Shown here piece after piece: positions 22,386 to 37,225 of a stretch of 64,000 nt of DNA (within the stretch, counting starts at the first letter, position 1; each line of letters starts with the position of its first letter). A program made the translations under genes and the position numbers. Below the pieces are notes generated by a model. It did not search any database, had not been told where the DNA came from, and saw only the letters and a program-made list of their open reading frames with translations. Origin of the DNA: Phanerodontia chrysosporium (lineage: Eukaryota; Basidiomycota; Agaricomycetes; Polyporales; Phanerochaetaceae); the NCBI GenBank assembly GCA_001910725.1, contig MJGA01000012.1:124001-188000 (forward strand), in the 5' to 3' direction.

Positions 22386-25300
22386 TCAATCAAGAGACCG
22401 TCTACTCAGCAAGCGAGTGATCTCGCGGTGCTCATGGAGCCAGTCGGGGAAGGAGACCTGTACATCGTCCTTGCTCTCCTCATCTCGATGAGGTAGTTGG
22501 CGAAGACGATGAGAGTCCCGTAGCGATACCTGAGTTCTCGTGAGTCATGCAACCCGCCTCACATACGTCGAGAGATACATACAGATAGTTGATGCCGAGA
22601 TTCAAAAGCTTGCGTTGTTTCTCGCTACCCTTAGGTGCCGCATCAACCTTCAGCTTGTAGCTGCGGCAAATGTTAACATGCATGACTTCTGCTCGTCGAA
22701 TGATACGCACTCGTAAATCGCCTTGCGCAGATTCTGAACGTCTTGCATGAGGTCGATAGCCTGGTCGGTCAAACGCTTTGCGATCTTTCCATGCGAAAGG
22801 ACACCGACGAGCTGAAGGATAGTCTTGTACTCTCCTACGCAGACGGCAAGAGATTAGCTCTGGTGTGGAAATGGGTGTACAGTGCGGTATACCTTGCAGG
22901 TACGCCTCTTCCTCAGAGTAGCCGTCCATGTTGTCGTAAATCTCGACGTTGTCGCTGTCTTCTGGCGTCGGAGGCTCGTCTTCGTACTTCTCCCATTTCG
23001 ATGTGGTGGCGATCAGACAAGCAGTCACCATGCCAGTCGTGGTACGTCCACGACCCATTTGGCAGTTGAAGATGAAATCGCCAGCGACATCTAGACCCAT
23101 CTGAATCCGTTCCAGCAGCCTTTGAAGTGCTGCAGGGAGTGGTGCTTGCTCGTCCGTCTACGCATGCTGGTCAGTGGGTACACATAGGAGTCTAGCATCA
23201 GTACGCACCACAGCCACACGATCGTAGTCGACGTGGTACCCTTCTTTGACCATGAGCTCGAAGACGTTCCGTGGTGTCATAATGTCTTGTTCAGACACTT
23301 GCTCCCAGATCGGGATGATGGTGAAAATACCGGGTCGTTCCTCTACTTCATCATGGAGGAGAATACGACCGCCACCTGCGCGCACTTCGCGGAGGACATC
23401 CTTCTTGAAGTTCTCTTCCATCCTCTCGACCACCTCAGTAGTGACACCGGTAGCCCTACGGTGCATGAGTACACTCTATGCCAACCGGAACGATTACTCA
23501 CTCAACGTTCTCCAACGGCTTATCCACCAATCGAAGGACATGAGGCCTTCCCGCGACATAAATAACGGGTTCTTCTCGCAAGGAGGTCCAGTAGACCATA
23601 TTGTGACCATCTGGCCCCGCATCAACCCGTGCCAGAGCTCTACGTAGTCCTTGCACCGTCGGCATTCCGCTAGAGGTCCGTTTCAGCTGCGGTTGCTGGT
23701 GTTTAGGTGAAACAACGCACCTGCCGCAGACCCATTTACTTTCATCACCCGAAGGGACAAATTGCGGCTGCTCGGAAGGTGAAGACGTGCCCGAGAACAT
23801 CCTTCGCAAGATCAAAGGTACCCGACGGAAGTTGGGTGCACCATCGACTCGTCTACATGGCTTCCATCAGACACTTGTCGAATTTCGAGTTGCACTGACT
23901 TACTCTGGGAGACTCATTTTCTGCAAATTCGAGAAGAAGTCACTCTTCAAGATGGTCGAAGCAGACAAGATAGTGCCGGAGCGGTTGGCAACCACTTGCT
24001 TGACCTCATCCGGCAGCGGCATGCCTTCGCGAACATCGACCCGTTCCAGAGGCTTCAATGCGTGGATGCCCTCAGCCATGAGTTCCTTCTCGAAGGTCTT
24101 GATGACTAGATCGCGTAGACCAATATGAGTATGCGAATTATACATTCATTACTTTACCTACCTGGTCGATCATTGACGAAGCTCTCGATACTTGGCAGAG
24201 AACTGATGGTATCCGGCTCGATGGTCTGCAGGTACGCTTGGAAGACGATCAACTCGAAGTAACGCCGCAGATTCTGCAGTCCTCTTTGCGCGTGATGGCG
24301 TTTCTGTCTCTCGTCAGATGCCTGCTCAGCCCTGTTTCGAGCTTCTTCGATTGAGTCGCGAAGGTTCATGACTTCCGAGCACTGATCGATTGCGTCGTCG
24401 ACTGCGTTCTTGACGTTCGGGCCCTTTCGGATGACCCTCAGGAGGTCTGTACTTACATAAGTATCCCAACGATCCCATGCAAACGTTGACAACATACTGT
24501 TAATAGTCTGATACGAGTGGCGGTCTGCGCGGAGGACCTCGGTGTTGTCGTTTATGGAAGACCAAGTAATCGAACGTGACAAGTGAGGCGTAGATGGCAC
24601 CACGATGCGGTTGGCGTCCTCGAGCCATTTCTGAATGAGTACCAGAATGATCTTCGCGTGATTATTCAGTGATCAAATATGTCTGAGCAAGAAGCAACAA
24701 CACACCGCTGTCATCGTACTTCTGCCCCGACCAAGCTGGCAGTTGACGACGATGGGGGCATTCGGATGGCGGACGGCGACGTCGATCAAGTCGGTGAGGT
24801 CTGAGAAGTCTGGAGGGCGCTCTGCCGTGATAGGTACGCGAGCATACTTAAGCTCAGCTCCATCCACGTTCTTGCGAGAGGCCATGATATCCTTCAATAC
24901 CAGAACGTTCTCCGGATCGGCTTTTCCCAGACGGGAATTACATTACCGTCGCGAGTCTCTGTGTGCAGTAGAATGCGTCCACCGAAGGACGCGAGTTCGG
25001 CAAGCACATCATCCCGCAGCCTTTCTTCAAGGACTTCGAGGCGAGATGCCGAGATACCACCATAATCTAGTTCCAGTCGTCAGCATATGTGGTGGGACTT
25101 TGAAACATGCAGTCGTGCCTTTCATGTTGCGGAGAGTGAAGCGCTCTCTCCGGAGGCAGTATGGTGCACCGTTGATGTACACGATAGGTTCTTCCCTAAG
25201 GGTTATCCAGAGTATCTGTTGGTCGGATGGGTTCGCATCCTTGACGCGCTTCACGACCTCATCTATCGCCTCCAATGTAGGCTGACCGAGAGCGTAGATC

Positions 25301-27954
25301 TTTGTCCCGCGGATATTGCGGAAGTTGATGGCGCCCCGAACGCCATCCAAAACCTGCTGAGACTCCCTGAGCCACTGGTCAGACTTGAGCAGCGTGCCTT
25401 CACGCAGAATAATGCCGCTGCGGTTCTGTTCTACGAGTTAGCAGGCAGCTGTCATGTCGGTCGCGGCGACTTACCTTGACAACGTGATCAGAGTACTCGT
25501 CACCTAGAATTTGACCGCCGGTAATAGCAACATCGTTCTTCTGACCAGGCACCAGAGCACGGGCTTCAGAGCCTGACTTCGACAACGCTGAGAGGTCGCT
25601 GATAGGCTGGAACACATTAAGTCTTGACCCATGGGTCTTCCTCAAGAACATGATCTGGCTGGTGCGCGACATCAGTAAGACGACTCATGCGAATATCGCC
25701 TACGACGCACTTCCAGATTTCTGTTCTTGCCTACAGGCCGTCAGCTAAGCGTCCTCTGAAGAGTGTGATGCCCCTCACCTTCAGCCAGTCGGAGAAGCTT
25801 TGCGCGAAACCACCCTCCGTCTCTACGTAATTAGCGAATGCTATTATGAAGAAACTGGTGCATATGATTAGGATATGGACACTGAATCGACGATGAATTC
25901 CACCACTCACTATTTCTCTAGTGCTCTAGTAGCCTTATCTAGGAAGATTTCTCGTTCCTCCTCGCTCATACTAGACGTCAACGAGTATCGTATGCGATGC
26001 ATGAAGATATCTTCACGTAGATTCGTGACTTGATCGCCTGGTGTGTGTCTCCTTCAGCATTCGCCCCCAATGGTATACTATACGTGATACCCACAGGAGT
26101 CGATGACAGTATCAACCAGCTTCTTTGCTTTGAGCCCATGCTCCAGGCAGCCAAGCAAGCTGAGAATGATGCCGTAGTTGCCCATGTGCGCTTTGCGTAG
26201 GCTTGTGAGCAGCTCTGGTCTAGTAAGCAGAAGCTCAATCGCAGATTGCGAGTTGGACGCCTGCAGGCCTAAATAAAGGTGATCATCAGCACGGTACATT
26301 GGCATACGCGTAGGGGGTACGTACATTGTTGCAAGATGAAAGTTATTCGAAGCAATGACCGGTTCAGTTCCTCCTGCAAACTAGCCTGCTCCAGGGACTG
26401 AATGAGCCGACTGTCCGCCACCTGGCCACCTGATGGCTGCAACGAACGTCAGAACTACGAAATGTATACCAATCTCAACGGAGGTATTTACTGTGCTAAC
26501 ACCTGATCGTCCGCTGCCACCCTTACCAACGAACGGGTCATCCAGACCTCGTTCGATCAGCTGCTTCCTACGCAGGATGCATGCAGCAACCATAGCGAAC
26601 GTCGTTCTGACAGCGCCTTGACCACAGTTGAATACCAAGGCTGTCTTGAGCGGGTCCGAACGTTTGATGACATGGCATATGCGTCTAGATAGTTGTCCTA
26701 CATGAACGATGAGATGGAGCTACAAGGTATTCTTGCCATGTAATACAGACCTCGATTGGGCGATCTGGCGAGATCGGAATTCTTGATATTTGAACTGTAA
26801 ATCTTCACTGTACGATCACTAATAATGTTGCTGCTCACCGATGGTACTGTAAAGCTCGCATATAAGTCAAGTGTAACATCAAGCAGATATCAGACACGCT
26901 CACCTCTACGTTCCAGCCGTCTTTGCGTATACTCTCCATCAGCTCACGCATGGTCTTGACATTCGCGATGTCGACTGCGGTCCATGTTGGAAGAATAGCT
27001 CCGTCACCGGAGTCGGAAGCTTGCAATCCAACAATTTAACATGGCGGCAAGGTGTCATGCAGGCAAAGTATGCGCTCACCGACTTCGTTGTGCGTCAATA
27101 CAAGTCCGCCATACCTTACAATATCAGCACGCGAAGCACCATCTTTAACTTACATATAAACGTACTTCTGGGCCTCAGCGAGAATGTCATTCTTCAAACG
27201 TTGCTCGATCGCTTCGAGGTTCTCGGCCCGATCAGACATCTTCAGCGTCCGACGGGGTTCTGCAGCATCCCGGAGGACGAAGGGTCGCCCGGAAATGTAG
27301 ACTGCACATCACAAGATGGGTCACAGACAAGTTCAATTGAGGAAGTTACAAGACAGACGCGAGATCTCGCACCGACTGGCTCTTCACGTGTCGAGAACCA
27401 AATAACATGTGTCGGGTTGGGGGTATTGGGCCGACACCTCAGCACTGACAGGATACCTCTGAGACCCTGCGTTCGAGGCTGTGCAACACCAAAGACATTC
27501 AAGTTGCCTTCTTTCGGTGCACGGAAATTGGGTGCACCGTGGATGTTGAGCTCGAGGTCCATGGCCCGGCCTGCGAAGGCATAACATCGATGAGCGATCG
27601 AGTCATACCAGTCGTCGACGCGACTTGAGACTCACCAGATGGCCAGTAATCCGTCTTCAGGATAAAGCCACGAGAAAGGACGCTTCCCTGCCTTGTCTTC
27701 ACGACAGAGGGCCCAGAACGGAGCAGTTGCGGCATTATGTCGAGTTCCTGGAGGTCTGTTTGTGCCTTTGTTGGCGGAACACCGGCTGCACTAAGCACTC
27801 TCTGCACTGAGAGGTGAGTCGCAGGTTCTGGGGGCGTTCTCGAGACGACGTCGGGCTCTGTGCGGGAGCGGGCAGGTATCGGGGGAGCAGAGGATGGGCG
27901 AGCATCCGACTGCAGATGAGACGGGAGACTTAAGTCCCCCGATTTCGGAGACAT
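22386..27954 (-). CDS. Paladin-like protein with three PTP-like (phytase-type) phosphatase repeats
   Basis: Reads leftwards from MSPKSGDLSLPSHLQSDAR at 27954 with many small introns. The protein has three homologous repeats. Each begins with a beta-rich part containing a REEP motif (REEPV near 27380; REEPIVYINGAPYCLRRE near 25180; REEPVIYVAGRPHVLRL near 23570) and ends with a CX5R phosphatase loop: NCGQGAVRTT (about 26620), NCQLGRGRST (about 24735), NCQMGRGRTT (about 23060). Helical linkers such as RYFELIVFQAYLQTIEPD match this family. Relatives act on, or bind, inositol phosphates or phosphoproteins; the substrate is not known from sequence. The tail SKDDVQVSFPDWLHEHREIT and the stop at 22386 need one base added at 22478-22479. 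The first repeat's loop departs most from the CxxGxGR form. Confidence 0.85.
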
Positions 27955-29065
27955 CGCGGAGAATGGTGGCTCGAGGTGGTAAGAGATAGAGAGATAGGAA
28001 CTTGAGAGAGCTAAAGCAAGAGATCTCCAGAGCGACAAGCAGCGAGAGGTGCAGGGAACAACGTGGTGAGCCGCGCTCTTGCTCGCTAAAGGCAATAACG
28101 CGGTCACCCATAAATTAGGCGCTCAACCGGGATATACGTCACCCAGCCTTGAATTATTCGTTGCACATCCTTTCTTCGGCGCAGCGTTATATCAAAACAA
28201 ATACTTGCAGGCAGGAGGTGCAACATGTATACTACGAATCTTCTTGACGTGCCTAAAAATGCTCATGAGCGGTCTGGTTATTTAGGTACAGTATATGGGA
28301 AGGAGTTGGTTATGTAAGGCCGCGCGACCGCAGCACTAATTACACCATCCGACGCTCTGAATAGATTCAATGATGGAATTGTCTCCAAGGTCGACGGAGG
28401 CTTTGAAGTCGCGGCCTGCGTTTTGTACTAATAATATAGCCATGATGTAGTGGCCGTGGTCAGTAGGGCATCACCCCAGGCGATTGACGGCACATCATGA
28501 CACCTCTCCCATAGGCCCTGAGTCGGGAAACCATGCCTCGAGCCCAGTCAAGCTCGTTTGTGTACAAGACGACTGACAAGCGAGATGTTTTGCTCATCTG
28601 ATTCTCGATGAGAAAATTTGTCCGACAATCTTGCCAGCAGTGCAACGAGTGTGTACCTCTTCCGATGCATACCCATAATATCAACTATGGCGGGATACGA
28701 TAGGCGTGATCCAAGGACCCTCTTCAAGAGCCCTCAAACCTCAACGACGGTGCGCGATGTCGTCCGACAGACAACCCCACGCGAGCTAGTCGATCAAATG
28801 CTGCCGTGCCTGATCGGAACACCCACAAGCGTCTACAATTACCGTCAGCTTTTTCGATTCGAGTTTTCAGTATGTACGTCGTCCTTGTCTGCTTGCAGTA
28901 GTGCAATGCGATGAACCATGGACACGAATGTCACGCGCTTTGAAAGCGAGTCGAATGCGGCAAAAGACACGGCTGATCAGCGATCATCTGTGACGAATTA
29001 CATCACAGCCACGGTACGCTGTGGTAGTTTAGTTCAATGTTTAGGGACGTCGAATGACATGGTTT
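27955..29065. other. Gene-poor spacer between the paladin gene and the F-box-like gene
   Basis: More than 1.1 kb without a convincing gene. The part next to 27954 should hold the paladin promoter and 5' UTR. A short + frame near 28688 (MAGYDRRDPRTLFKSP) has no recognisable homology and no supporting splice pattern. Confidence 0.4.
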
Positions 29066-29842
29066 CTACAACATCCTAGGATTCTTTCGCACGACTTGGA
29101 GCCTGGTGCCACCTTCGAGAGATCTCACGCTGTAGAGCGCCTCCCTTATCACGCTCCAGATCTCGTCTCCCGCATCCTCCTCCTCTCGAACTATCACCTC
29201 TACTGTCTCCAGCCTCATGAACCTGCCCAATATCATCGGCAAATCGGACCATCGCAGCCTTCTCACGTGGTCCAGGGGGTCCTTGTGGCCGCTGTTGCCT
29301 TCGACGAGCACCCCGACGCCGATGCGCTGGATGTGATGCGGCGGTATCTGCTGGAGCAGTGCGAGGTTCGCGTCCCATTCTCGCAGTGCCGACGTGAGGC
29401 CCGCGGGGCGGAACGTCGTCCAGAGCGTCAGCGAGGTTAGACACGTGGCTGACATCAAGCCCAGTCGTTGTATAACGTTACTGGCTGTACAACAGCAAGT
29501 CCGTGTCAATGTAGCCCACACTGAAGAGGCACGCGTGCACTCACCATTGGGATCCGCTAGACTGCCCGGGTCGGTCCACCGGACGGTCACTTCCTCGACA
29601 CCCCTCATTGCTCCGGTCAACTGCGGCAGCGCAACGGAGTCGAGCTCCGCTGGGTCCCCAACATGGAAGATGGCTTCGTTGGGAGGACTAGTGTGTCGCT
29701 TTTGCTGACCACCTCCGACGGTGTGTTTCCTACGAGCGGCATCACGAGAATGCGAACGATCACTGGATGTGTGGAGTTATAATGAGCGCAGATGTACTGC
29801 AATGTTTTCTTTGGGGTATCGCCTGTTACATAGTTCCGCAAG
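29066..29842 (-). CDS. F-box/LRR-like family protein, C-terminal part (hypothetical)
   Basis: Leftward frame ending at 29066. The main exons read LTGAMRGVEEVTVRWTDPGS, then LTSLTLWTTFRPAGLTSALR, HHIQRIGVGVLVEGNS, RRLRWSDLPMILGRFMRLET and WSVIREALYSVRSLEGG. The alternation of LxSLTL-type strands and a closing RWSDLPMIL...VEVIV block is the pattern of mushroom F-box-like proteins with degenerate LRRs. The same block recurs in the broken gene at 34.8-35.9 kb. An N-terminal F-box was not identified, and the upstream exon (29617-29842, PVIVRILVMPLVGNTP) joins out of frame, so the start is unsure. Function is unknown; a substrate-adaptor role is only a family guess. Confidence 0.5.
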
Positions 29843-30137
29843 GACTAAAATATTAATGTACATATGAGATTAAACTTCTCCCCCGCTGTTTGAGCCCATT
29901 CAAAGACTCGATTAGAACGCTTGACGCGAGGAGCCCGAGGGCGAGGCCGGACGCGACGCGCTCTGCCGCGCCTCCGGTAACACGTGCTTGCGCGTGACGT
30001 CACATCGTTGAGTGACCGCATTGCGTCCGACGCACGTTCGTCTGTCCGGGCAAAGCAAGCGGATCTTCTCCTCCGCCTTCACTTCCCAGGATCCTCGCCT
30101 CTCTCATTCCACCCGAGTCCTTCCTTCCCTCAGAGCC

Positions 30138-34117
<3,980 letters not shown>

Positions 34118-34780
34118 GCGGTGAGAGAGTGGACGTTTATGTTTCATATAAGGACAGTCAATTGCCTCCTGGATCTAGTGACCCTTGTGTATTGTGAAGA
34201 CATGCCATCTTCGTTCGGAACTGCCCCCGGGCATCGGTGGCGTCTTCAATGCAATCTGAGTTATGACTGGGCGTGGCCGATACACAGCCCATAATTCATG
34301 GATCTCGAACGGTACCCTTTTCTTGCTAGCGCTACTGATCCGGCCTCTTGGATGCGTGGCAAGAGCATCTAATGGTTTCTCTTCGACACGCAATTATTTG
34401 TACTCATTGCTGTTGACTCACTTCAGTGTGCTGTTGATGCCAGCTTACGGTGCCAAGTAGCTGAGCTGCCTCGAATCGCTGACGCATTTGCACGTAGCAG
34501 CTGTAGTATGCCTGTTGCATTCACGACCATTCTCCGCCCTCCGATAGGACGCTTGCGGGAACTCAGCTCATGCTCATGACAAATCCAACAAGGTGGAGAA
34601 GGCCATTTTAGGACTGCACGATACCCCAACCGTTTTACGTCAACGAGCTCATGCCCCGTGGGTTAATGAAAGCATGGTCATGTCACTAATGTCTTCCTAC
34701 ATCTAGTGACATATATAACCGGTCCCTCGAAGCACAACCAGGTCTACAAAGCTCGTAAGTCTTCGCTCATTCACACAGAG
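34118..34780. other. Intergenic region downstream of VTC4
   Basis: No gene, RNA or repeat could be supported. TATATAA near 34710 could belong to the promoter of the degenerate F-box-like gene that follows. Confidence 0.4.
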
Positions 34781-34789
34781 TGGAATACT

Positions 34790-35859
34790 TATCGCAGTCG
34801 TCTTCCACGATGCTGGCGACGGGGGCGAATGCCCACATGCTGCTCGGGCCGCGCAGATCCAGAATTCCCCACGACCAACAGGAACGGCTCGAAATCAACG
34901 ACTACACTCTATTTCCCAGATTCCTACGTCACCGTCCGGAGGTCCGCCGTGTTACAGCGGGAAGTCTCCTCTGGACACCATTCGACCTCCTGCGAACTTT
35001 CTCGTTCAAATCGAGCGCCGATTACGCATATGCCTTCCTGGTGCGCCCAAGTCGCCTGACAGCAGGATTGGTCGGAACAAACGCCGCCGACGATGCCACC
35101 GTTCAGCTTGCGCTGCCAAGAACAGCTTCCTCTCACTGGCCGTGTCGCCTGAGGAATTGCGACTTCACGACGCGTCGGACATCCGCCTCATCGATGTGCA
35201 TGTCTTACCATTGTCGCAGGACGGCACCGTCTTTCCTCAGCCAGAGTTCCATACGCCGAAGTTGTCCTCCACCTCAGCGAGCCGAGCACCTTCCCCGCAG
35301 CGGGGCAATTCCTTCGCGGTATCGGAGGACGGCTGGAAGACTTGACGCTACGGCTGCGTGACCCCCATGGCATAGTTGAAGGACAAGGTGCGGGACTTGG
35401 CTAGTTCGTTACCCGCAGAAGTCGAGACTGACTCAATGGACTATTACAATTGACGCACTTTGTCAAGTACTCGGCCTTCAAGCTTGTGTCTCTCTCGTCT
35501 CCCTCACGCTTTGCCTATCCTTCATCCCAGGCCCTACCGCATCCGCCCGCCACCAATGGCTTCTCACCCTCGCGTTACTACGTAGCGTCGCGCCTCTCGC
35601 CCTTCGTCGTGTCCGCCTGGTCGTAGTAATCGCCGCCACAAATGGTCTGTGTGATAGCACGGCCAGTCAGGTGAAGCAAACGCGGTGGCACGACCTCGGA
35701 ACGATACTTACGCGCTTCCCCAATATCCAAGAGGTTGCTGTTGCGGTGTTGGGTGAAGGTTTCCATGATAGCGAGGTCTGGCAGGACGTGGAGTTCGCTC
35801 TGCGAGGCGTGCTTCCGAGGGGCATTCGCATTGTGTACGACCAGGGTTGTATTCTATAA
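34790..35859 (+). pseudogene. Degenerate F-box/LRR-like family member
   Basis: Family pieces occur in order on the + strand but in changing frames: RSRIPHDQ, then LYFPDSYVTVRRSAV, then LLRTFSFKSSADYAY, then SPEELRLHDASDIRLIDVHV, then LRGIGGRLEDLTLRL, and a final open block CVSLVSLTLCLSFIP to RWHDLGTILTRFPNIQEVAV, ending at the TAA in 35859. The last block resembles the end of the gene at 29.1 kb (RWSDLPMILGRF...VEVIV). The first half shifts frame several times without plausible introns, so this copy looks decayed. Some breaks may be the same homopolymer errors seen elsewhere in the window. The exact 5' end is uncertain. Confidence 0.5.
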
Positions 35860-36420
35860 TCCAGGTCAATTCTGCCGTGCGCCTTTATGTGTCACTCATA
35901 TAACACTTTAACGGGTATGATAGGACCACTTTCTGTGTACTCTGGCTACTTCAAGTTGTGTCTCTCGAAGCCGTCTTCTGGTGCTGCCTTAGTACTCACA
36001 CAGTCCCGTTCTGGTATAATAAATAGTGCACGTCACGTTGAAGTAGCAGACTGTCACCGGGTGTGGACGGTGAGAGTAAGTTGGAGGATGTTCCCTTGGA
36101 TGTGTCTACGAGTGGCCGATGGTCGTGACACGTTGACTCAGAGGCTTATGCCGCACACGGCCCGTGATTGACAGATTACATGGTTGTCTTCTTCCAGCGC
36201 TATGCTGATAGCTATCTTACTAGGGTCCCTACATGACAGCTTCTCTGGGAATACATTGGAAGTTGCACTGCAGCAGCTGTGGGACCTGTGCACTGACGAA
36301 CGGAGACCGCACTCGGCGGAGCGCAAGCTTACCCAGCGGATTTGACGGGCGCCTAAAGCTCTATTTATCTCTATTTGTCCCCTTACCAAAAACGTCAGAA
36401 TCCCCTCCCGTCCTAAGGTT
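35860..36420. other. Non-coding region left of the SINE-like pair
   Basis: No coding or RNA gene is evident. A GGCGCCTAAAGC stretch near 36349 is found inverted inside the right-hand SINE-like copy (37158-37168), so the left repeat may extend further than annotated. Confidence 0.4.
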
Positions 36421-36640
36421 TCAGTTGCCCGGTTCAATCTTTCACGTCGTGCGACGTGCAATCGATTAAGCTGCCCTGCGGATTAATCCCTACCGGCGCC
36501 TTTACAGGGCAACAATCCTGCTTGTAAAATACAAATAAGTATTTCCCCAAGTGTGATTCGAACCTGCCTGCCGAGTGCCTACATCCAAAAATACAACACC
36601 AGCACGTGTATACCACTACACAACAGGACCGATATATGAT
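36421..36640 (-). repeat. tRNA-derived SINE-like element, left copy
   Basis: On the minus strand a tRNA-like head holds a pol III A-box-like TGTAGTGGTATACAC (near 36608-36622) and a B box GGTTCGAATCACAC (about 36552-36565). After a body of about 80 bases comes a 43-base tail (36430-36472) that matches the right copy with two mismatches. The head does not fold into a full cloverleaf with paired acceptor ends, so it is not a functional tRNA. Confidence 0.6.
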
Positions 36641-37030
36641 GGAGAGTTAACAGATATATATATACTATTTCACTACTTCGGTAAGCAGCTTAATCCGCCG
36701 CGCAGCTTAAGCCGGTCTCGGGCGCTTAGTGCAGTCAGAGCGCTCACCAAGACCCATGACACCCATGTGCGCCTTGGGAACTGCCTCCCACACACTCGCC
36801 ATCGCAACTGCGCGTGCAGCGGTGTAAATATATGTCATTTAAGCATTAATTAATGTATAGACTTGCCTTCAGTCCTAGAAGGTGTCCTGCAAGGGTAGAG
36901 GACAGTAGCCAATGGCAGGGGTAAGTCCTCCATTAGTCGTGGCGCCTTAGTGGGCGGCAACTTTGGCTGTAAAATAGGCGGCGGTCGACGGTGTTTTTGC
37001 TATATGTATATGTACAGTTATACACTTAAC
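36641..37030. other. Spacer between the two head-to-head SINE-like copies
   Basis: Nothing coding. It contains AT-rich runs such as GATATATATATAC (near 36651-36663) and fragments resembling the element tail (CAGCTTAATCC near 36687), so further degenerate repeat sequence is likely. Confidence 0.4.
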
Positions 37031-37225
37031 AAGTGTTGCTGGTGTAGTGGTTAATGTTGGTAGTTTCACTCACGAGGTTGCGGGTTCCAATCCTGCCCGG
37101 TGTGTTCTATTTTGCATGGTTTATCTGCCCAAAGTTCTTCGCTCTGATTGGTCGATGCTTTAGGCGCCCCAACATCGGTCAGCTTAATCGCTTGCACGTC
37201 GTACGACGTGAAAGATTGAACCGCT
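37031..37225 (+). repeat. tRNA-derived SINE-like element, right copy
   Basis: Plus-strand head with A-box-like TGGTGTAGTGGTTAA and B box GGGTTCCAATCC. The T-arm can pair (GCGGG with CCTGC), and the head resembles tRNA-Glu (GTTTCAC in the anticodon region), but the acceptor ends do not match. The 43-base tail lies at 37181-37223. In this copy it contains a perfect 16-base palindrome CACGTCGTACGACGTG; the left copy differs at one palindrome position. Confidence 0.62.

Noticed and set aside
28618..28914. Small + frame beginning MAGYDRRDPRTLFKSP near 28688
   Set aside because: Protein-like for about 55 residues, but without homology, downstream exons or promoter; left uncalled.
36546..36632. Functional tRNA gene on the minus strand
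   Set aside because: A- and B-box-like motifs are present, but the acceptor and T stems do not pair, so it is a derived repeat.
37031..37105. Functional tRNA-Glu gene on the + strand
   Set aside because: The T-arm pairs but the acceptor stem does not, and the sequence continues into a tail shared with the other SINE-like copy.
36421..37225. DNA transposon with terminal inverted repeats
   Set aside because: The inverted similarity lies in the tails of two tRNA-headed units; no transposase frame is present between them and no target duplication was seen.
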